From assembly GCA_035295985.1 (NCBI GenBank), contig DATHBT010000286.1:1-17407 (forward strand): a stretch of DNA of 17,407 bases, written 5' to 3'. The position numbers and the translations under genes were made by a program. This DNA comes from JAIVGV01 sp035295985 (GTDB taxonomy: Bacteria; Acidobacteriota; Blastocatellia; Pyrinomonadales; Pyrinomonadaceae). Below are positions 14,474 through 17,407 of the stretch, in pieces (positions within the stretch are counted from its first letter, which is position 1; each line of letters opens with the position of its first letter). The notes below the pieces were generated by a model. It saw only the letters and a list, made by a program, of their open reading frames with translations, did no database searches and was not told the DNA's origin.

Positions 14474-16417
14474 TTATTTCGTCGCTGCGCCGGCCTGCGC
14501 CTTCAGTTGGATTCCGGTGCCGCGCGCGTGGAGCTTGGGGAGCGAGATGGGCAGCCGGCCCGTCACGTCCACCTGGCCGAGCAGTGCGCGAGCGGCGGCG
14601 CGCTGCAACGACGGCATGTCGCCGTATGCCACGAGGTAGGTTTTCAGCTCCGGGAACGATTGCAGCAGGTACGGGTTGCCGAAGCTGATGCCGACGAGCG
14701 GCACCTTGCGGTCGATCAGATTTTCGAGCGCCCGCCGGCCCGGCTCAGGCAGCGCGCCGCTGTTCGCCTGCCCCGTCCGCACCCGGCCGTAGAGCGCGGC
14801 CACGACGAGATCGGCTTCCCGTGCGGCGTCGAGCGCCTTCTCGACCTCCTTCTCCGAAGAACGCTCGTCGAGCACGGCCATCGCGAACCTGCGGCCCCCG
14901 CGCGCTAGCGCGCCGGCGAACGGCTGCCCGATGAAGAGGCGATCCTCGCCGTTCGTCACCGCGAGGACGAAGACGCGCGCGTCCGGCTTGAGGCCGCTGA
15001 TGGGCAGCAGCCGCGCCTCGTCGCGCACGAGCGTGACGGCGCGGTCGGCGATCTCCTGCGCGAGCCGCTGCGCGTCGGCGTTCGAGACGACGCGGTCGAT
15101 CTCTTCGAGCGGCGCGACGCGCTGCCTCGTCAGGCCGAGGTCGTACTTAGCCGCCAGGACGCGGCGGGCCGACTCCTCGATCCTCTTCTCCGTCAGGCGG
15201 CCCTGCTGCACGGCCTCGCGCACGCCGCGCACGGTCGCGTCCGGATCGACGGGCTTCAGGAGCATGTCCGCGCCCGCGAGCAGCGAGCGCACGGCCGACT
15301 CGCCGGGCGTGAAGTAGATGGTCAGGCCGCTCATGTCGAGCGCGTCCGTCACGATCATGCCGTCGAAGCCGAGGTCGCGGCGAAGTATCCCGGTCAGAAC
15401 CTGCGGCGAGAGCGTGCCCGGCAGCGTCGCGCCTTCGACTAAAACTTCGCTGTCGGCGTAGGAAGGGCGGTAGCCTTGCGGGCGCGGGAGCGGCTGGACT
15501 TTCGTCGCGTCGATCTGCGGCAGCCCGATGTGCGCGGACATCACCGCGCCGACGCCGGCCTCGATGGCCGCGCGGAACGGGACGAGTTCGACCGCGTCGA
15601 GCCGCGCGCGCGGCAGATCGATGACGGGCAGGCCGCGGTGCGAATCGACCGACGTGTCGCCGTGGCCCGGAAAGTGTTTGGCCGTGGCTACGACGCCGCC
15701 GCACTGCGCCCCGCGCACGAAGGCCGCGGCCATCTGCGCCACGAGCTGCGGGTCTTCGCCGTAGGAGCGGACGTTGATGACCGGGTTCGCCGCGTTGTTG
15801 TTCACGTCAACGACGGGCGCGAAGATTTGATGGACGCCCATCGCGCGCGCCTCGCGCGCCGTCACCTCGCCCTGCCGCCGCGCGAGTTCAGGGTCGCCCG
15901 TCGCGCCGACGGCCATGTTCCACGGAAAGTTGATCGTGTGATCGAAGCGCATCCCCGAACCTGCTTCGAGGTCGGCCGAGATAAGCAAAGGGTGGCGCGC
16001 GATCTGCTGCATCCGGTTGACGAGGTGGGCGGACTCATAGACCGGCCCGCGGAACAGGATGATGCCGCCCACCTTGTTCTCCTCGATCTGGCGGCGCAAA
16101 AACTTGAACTCCTCGCTCTCCTGCGACATGAAGGCGGCGTTGACGCCGATGGAGACGAGCTGCCCGATCTTCTCATCGAGCGTCATCCGCTTCAACTCCG
16201 CGTCGGCCCACCGCAGCGCCTCGCGCGAAGGCGTCCGCGCGTACGGCTTGTGCGCCGCGCCGCCTTTCCCTTGTACCTGTGAGACGCAGGGCGACGAAGT
16301 TTGCACGGGCGCGTTCGCCCGCGTCTGGGCCGCGACGACCGACGGCGACAGGCAGGCGGCGACGACCGCGAAAGCGGCGGCCCGCCGGAGACGTTTGTTC
16401 AGCGATGATCTCAGCAT
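14474..16417 (-). CDS. nagZ: Exported two-domain GH3 beta-N-acetylglucosaminidase NagZ
   Basis: 647 residues. Signal region 1-30: basic MLRSSLNKRLRR, then a short hydrophobic stretch. A possible lipobox VAAC ends at Cys22; cleavage near residue 30 (VVAAQ) is the alternative. The GH3 TIM-barrel is about 65-430: MTLDEKIGQL (78-87), SADLEAG (147-153), KHFPGHGDT (247-255) followed by VDSH with the Asp258/His260 acid-base pair, and TDAL with nucleophile Asp358. The KHFPGHGDT...DSH loop marks NagZ rather than general GH3 beta-glucosidases. A C-terminal alpha/beta domain follows at about 430-640. The two-domain build and length are like exported B. subtilis NagZ, unlike the short cytoplasmic enterobacterial NagZ. 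It removes GlcNAc from the non-reducing end of wall fragments, exposing MurNAc for AmiE and NamZ, encoded next door. The ATG at 16417 has GAGAG about 10 nt upstream. A candidate promoter (-35 GGGACA at 16467-16462, 17 bp, -10 TATCAT at 16444-16439) overlaps the repeat arm. Confidence 0.93.
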   Translation of the reverse strand: MLRSSLNKRLRRAAAFAVVAACLSPSVVAAQTRANAPVQTSSPCVSQVQGKGGAAHKPYARTPSREALRWADAELKRMTLDEKIGQLVSIGVNAAFMSQESEEFKFLRRQIEENKVGGIILFRGPVYESAHLVNRMQQIARHPLLISADLEAGSGMRFDHTINFPWNMAVGATGDPELARRQGEVTAREARAMGVHQIFAPVVDVNNNAANPVINVRSYGEDPQLVAQMAAAFVRGAQCGGVVATAKHFPGHGDTSVDSHRGLPVIDLPRARLDAVELVPFRAAIEAGVGAVMSAHIGLPQIDATKVQPLPRPQGYRPSYADSEVLVEGATLPGTLSPQVLTGILRRDLGFDGMIVTDALDMSGLTIYFTPGESAVRSLLAGADMLLKPVDPDATVRGVREAVQQGRLTEKRIEESARRVLAAKYDLGLTRQRVAPLEEIDRVVSNADAQRLAQEIADRAVTLVRDEARLLPISGLKPDARVFVLAVTNGEDRLFIGQPFAGALARGGRRFAMAVLDERSSEKEVEKALDAAREADLVVAALYGRVRTGQANSGALPEPGRRALENLIDRKVPLVGISFGNPYLLQSFPELKTYLVAYGDMPSLQRAAARALLGQVDVTGRLPISLPKLHARGTGIQLKAQAGAATK

Positions 16418-16445
16418 TTCAGAAAGCTCTCACCCGTAATGATAA

Positions 16446-16561
16446 CTGTAGGGGCAGGTCTTGTCCCTGCCCGTTGAGCGCGATGGCGCGAATTGTCTTA
16501 CTCAATTTTGGGAGCGTACTCACGCACGCCCGCGGGCCGCGGACTTGCCCCGCCCCTACAA
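16446..16561. repeat. Nested palindromic element, copy 3 (nagZ / symporter gap), diverged
   Basis: The left arm at 16446-16473 follows the consensus of the other two copies with few changes. The right arm at 16533-16561 is degraded: the outer CGCCCCTACAA is kept but the inner half has changed. Read on the minus strand, the right arm is followed by GCGTGCGTGAGTACGC (16530-16515), closely like the inner hairpin of copy 1. The element fills most of the gap; the right arm begins 10 bp after the symporter stop. Confidence 0.7.
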
Positions 16562-16571
16562 ATATTCTGCC

Positions 16572-17407
16572 TCAGTCGCCAGCCCCGGCGGGCGCGAGTT
16601 CGTCCTGCTGATTGACAGGCGCGGGCCGGAACGCGGGCGTTACCGCGAGCGCGACCAGGAAAGTGACCGCGCTGCCGATGAGCACATACCACGTCCACGC
16701 AATCGGCGTCTTCCACCAGACGTAGAGCATGACGGTCATGCTGGCGATCATGCCGACGAGGGCGGGCGGCTCGCCCGCGCGGCGCAGGAACGTGCCGACC
16801 AGAAAGACGCCGAGGACGGGGCCGTTAAAAAGCGACGCGACCGACAGGGCGTTGTCGAGCGCCGAGCGGGCCGAGCGCATGAACATCAGCGCGATGCAGA
16901 TCTGCACGACGCCCCACGCCAGTGTCAGCCAGTGCGAGACGCGCAGGTAGTGCCGGTCGTCGCGCCGCACGCTCGGCGGCGCGAAGGGCTTGTAGAGATC
17001 GTTGACGGCCGTCGCCGCGATTGAGTTCAAAGAAGACGACAGAGCGGCGGCAAAGATGGCCGCGACGACGAGGCCCGACAACCCCGAAGGCAGGTGGCGC
17101 GTGATGAAGTCGGGGAAGACGCGGTCGCCGCCCGCGAACGGGAAGCTCGCGCTCGCGGCCTGCGCGAACGCCGGCTCGGAGAGGCAGCGCGCGGCAGAGT
17201 CGGGGCGAGCGCGGGCGCAGGCTTCGGCGAAGTTCGCGTAAGCCGGGTCGGCCTGCGGCTGGTAGAAGGCGAAGAGCAGCACGCCGATGAAGAGGAAGCC
17301 GACGAACTGCGCGAGCACCACCGCGCCGCTCGACAGGAGGGCCGCCGCCGCGCGGCGCGGCCTGTCCGTGCACAGGTAACGCTGGACGAGGTACTGATCC
17401 GTCCCGT
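16572..17407 (-). CDS. Sodium:solute symporter (SSS family), C-terminal part
   Basis: 277 residues to the stop at 16572; the start lies beyond the right edge. The visible part opens with GTDQYLVQRYL (1-11), a conserved SSS loop. Hydrophobic segments follow at about 22-47, 108-125, 158-175, 192-207, 214-231 and 238-255. ALSSSLNSIA (121-130) is the serine-rich helix that forms the Na2 sodium site in this family, and NDLYKPF follows it. A polar loop at about 50-105 carries two cysteines (63 and 74). The C-tail is polar (NQQDELAPAGAGD). The protein is an inner-membrane sodium-coupled importer. The substrate cannot be read from the fragment; being next to nagZ and the AmiE-NamZ gene suggests amino sugars or muropeptide products, as this family includes sugar and sialic-acid carriers. 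That is inference. Confidence 0.88.
   Translation of the reverse strand, partial: GTDQYLVQRYLCTDRPRRAAAALLSSGAVVLAQFVGFLFIGVLLFAFYQPQADPAYANFAEACARARPDSAARCLSEPAFAQAASASFPFAGGDRVFPDFITRHLPSGLSGLVVAAIFAAALSSSLNSIAATAVNDLYKPFAPPSVRRDDRHYLRVSHWLTLAWGVVQICIALMFMRSARSALDNALSVASLFNGPVLGVFLVGTFLRRAGEPPALVGMIASMTVMLYVWWKTPIAWTWYVLIGSAVTFLVALAVTPAFRPAPVNQQDELAPAGAGD

Noticed and set aside
11556..16561. CRISPR array
   Set aside because: The repeated units are inverted, palindromic, kilobases apart and separated by genes, with no regular spacers.

Overview
The window is visibly very GC-rich and comes from a Gram-negative-type bacterium. It carries a 1,250-residue Oar-like TonB-dependent outer-membrane protein with an N-terminal carboxypeptidase-regulatory domain, and a run of Sec-exported hydrolases. 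Large Oar-like receptors of this kind in a high-GC genome point to Acidobacteriota (perhaps the Blastocatellia side). This is an inference from protein style, not from a marker gene.

Layout. Almost everything is on the minus strand; the one exception is a plus-strand folate gene in the middle. Left edge: the first codons of an exported protein (1-47), a secreted D-aminoacylase-type amidohydrolase (190-1824), and the Oar-like receptor (1935-5690) with a recognisable sigma70-like promoter at about 5900-5928. A 429-bp divergent spacer follows. Then comes a PabB-PabC fusion (6120-7994), closed by a perfect 20-bp bidirectional terminator that it shares with the convergent minus-strand gene. From 8112 to the right edge run five minus-strand genes: a GHL10 (DigH/YddW-like) glycosidase with an Ig-like tail, an S1/P1-type zinc nuclease with all nine zinc ligands, an AmiE-like serine hydrolase fused to a DUF1343/NamZ exo-muramidase domain, an exported two-domain GH3 NagZ, and the C-terminal part of a sodium:solute symporter.

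How the genes may work together. NagZ (removes GlcNAc), AmiE (cuts peptide from MurNAc) and NamZ (removes MurNAc) are the three enzymes of the Bacillus subtilis exolytic peptidoglycan-salvage set. Here they sit together, all with export signals, and two of them are fused. A symporter stands where B. subtilis has the MurP phosphotransferase permease. With the GHL10 glycosidase (the family of the denuded-glycan hydrolase DigH), the nuclease and possibly the D-aminoacylase, the window reads as a locus for dismantling cell walls and nucleic acids outside the cytoplasm, either for recycling or for feeding on dead cells. This is the best candidate for a coherent and perhaps under-described system here.

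The second notable thing is a family of nested palindromic repeats (outer consensus TTGTAGGGGC...GCCCCTACAA). One copy sits in each of the three consecutive gaps between symporter, nagZ, the fusion gene and the nuclease, and nowhere else in the window that I could see. The ends of these elements abut stop codons on one side and lie just upstream of start codons on the other, so they may supply termination and promoter signals. No tRNA, rRNA, CRISPR array, transposase or phage gene was seen.
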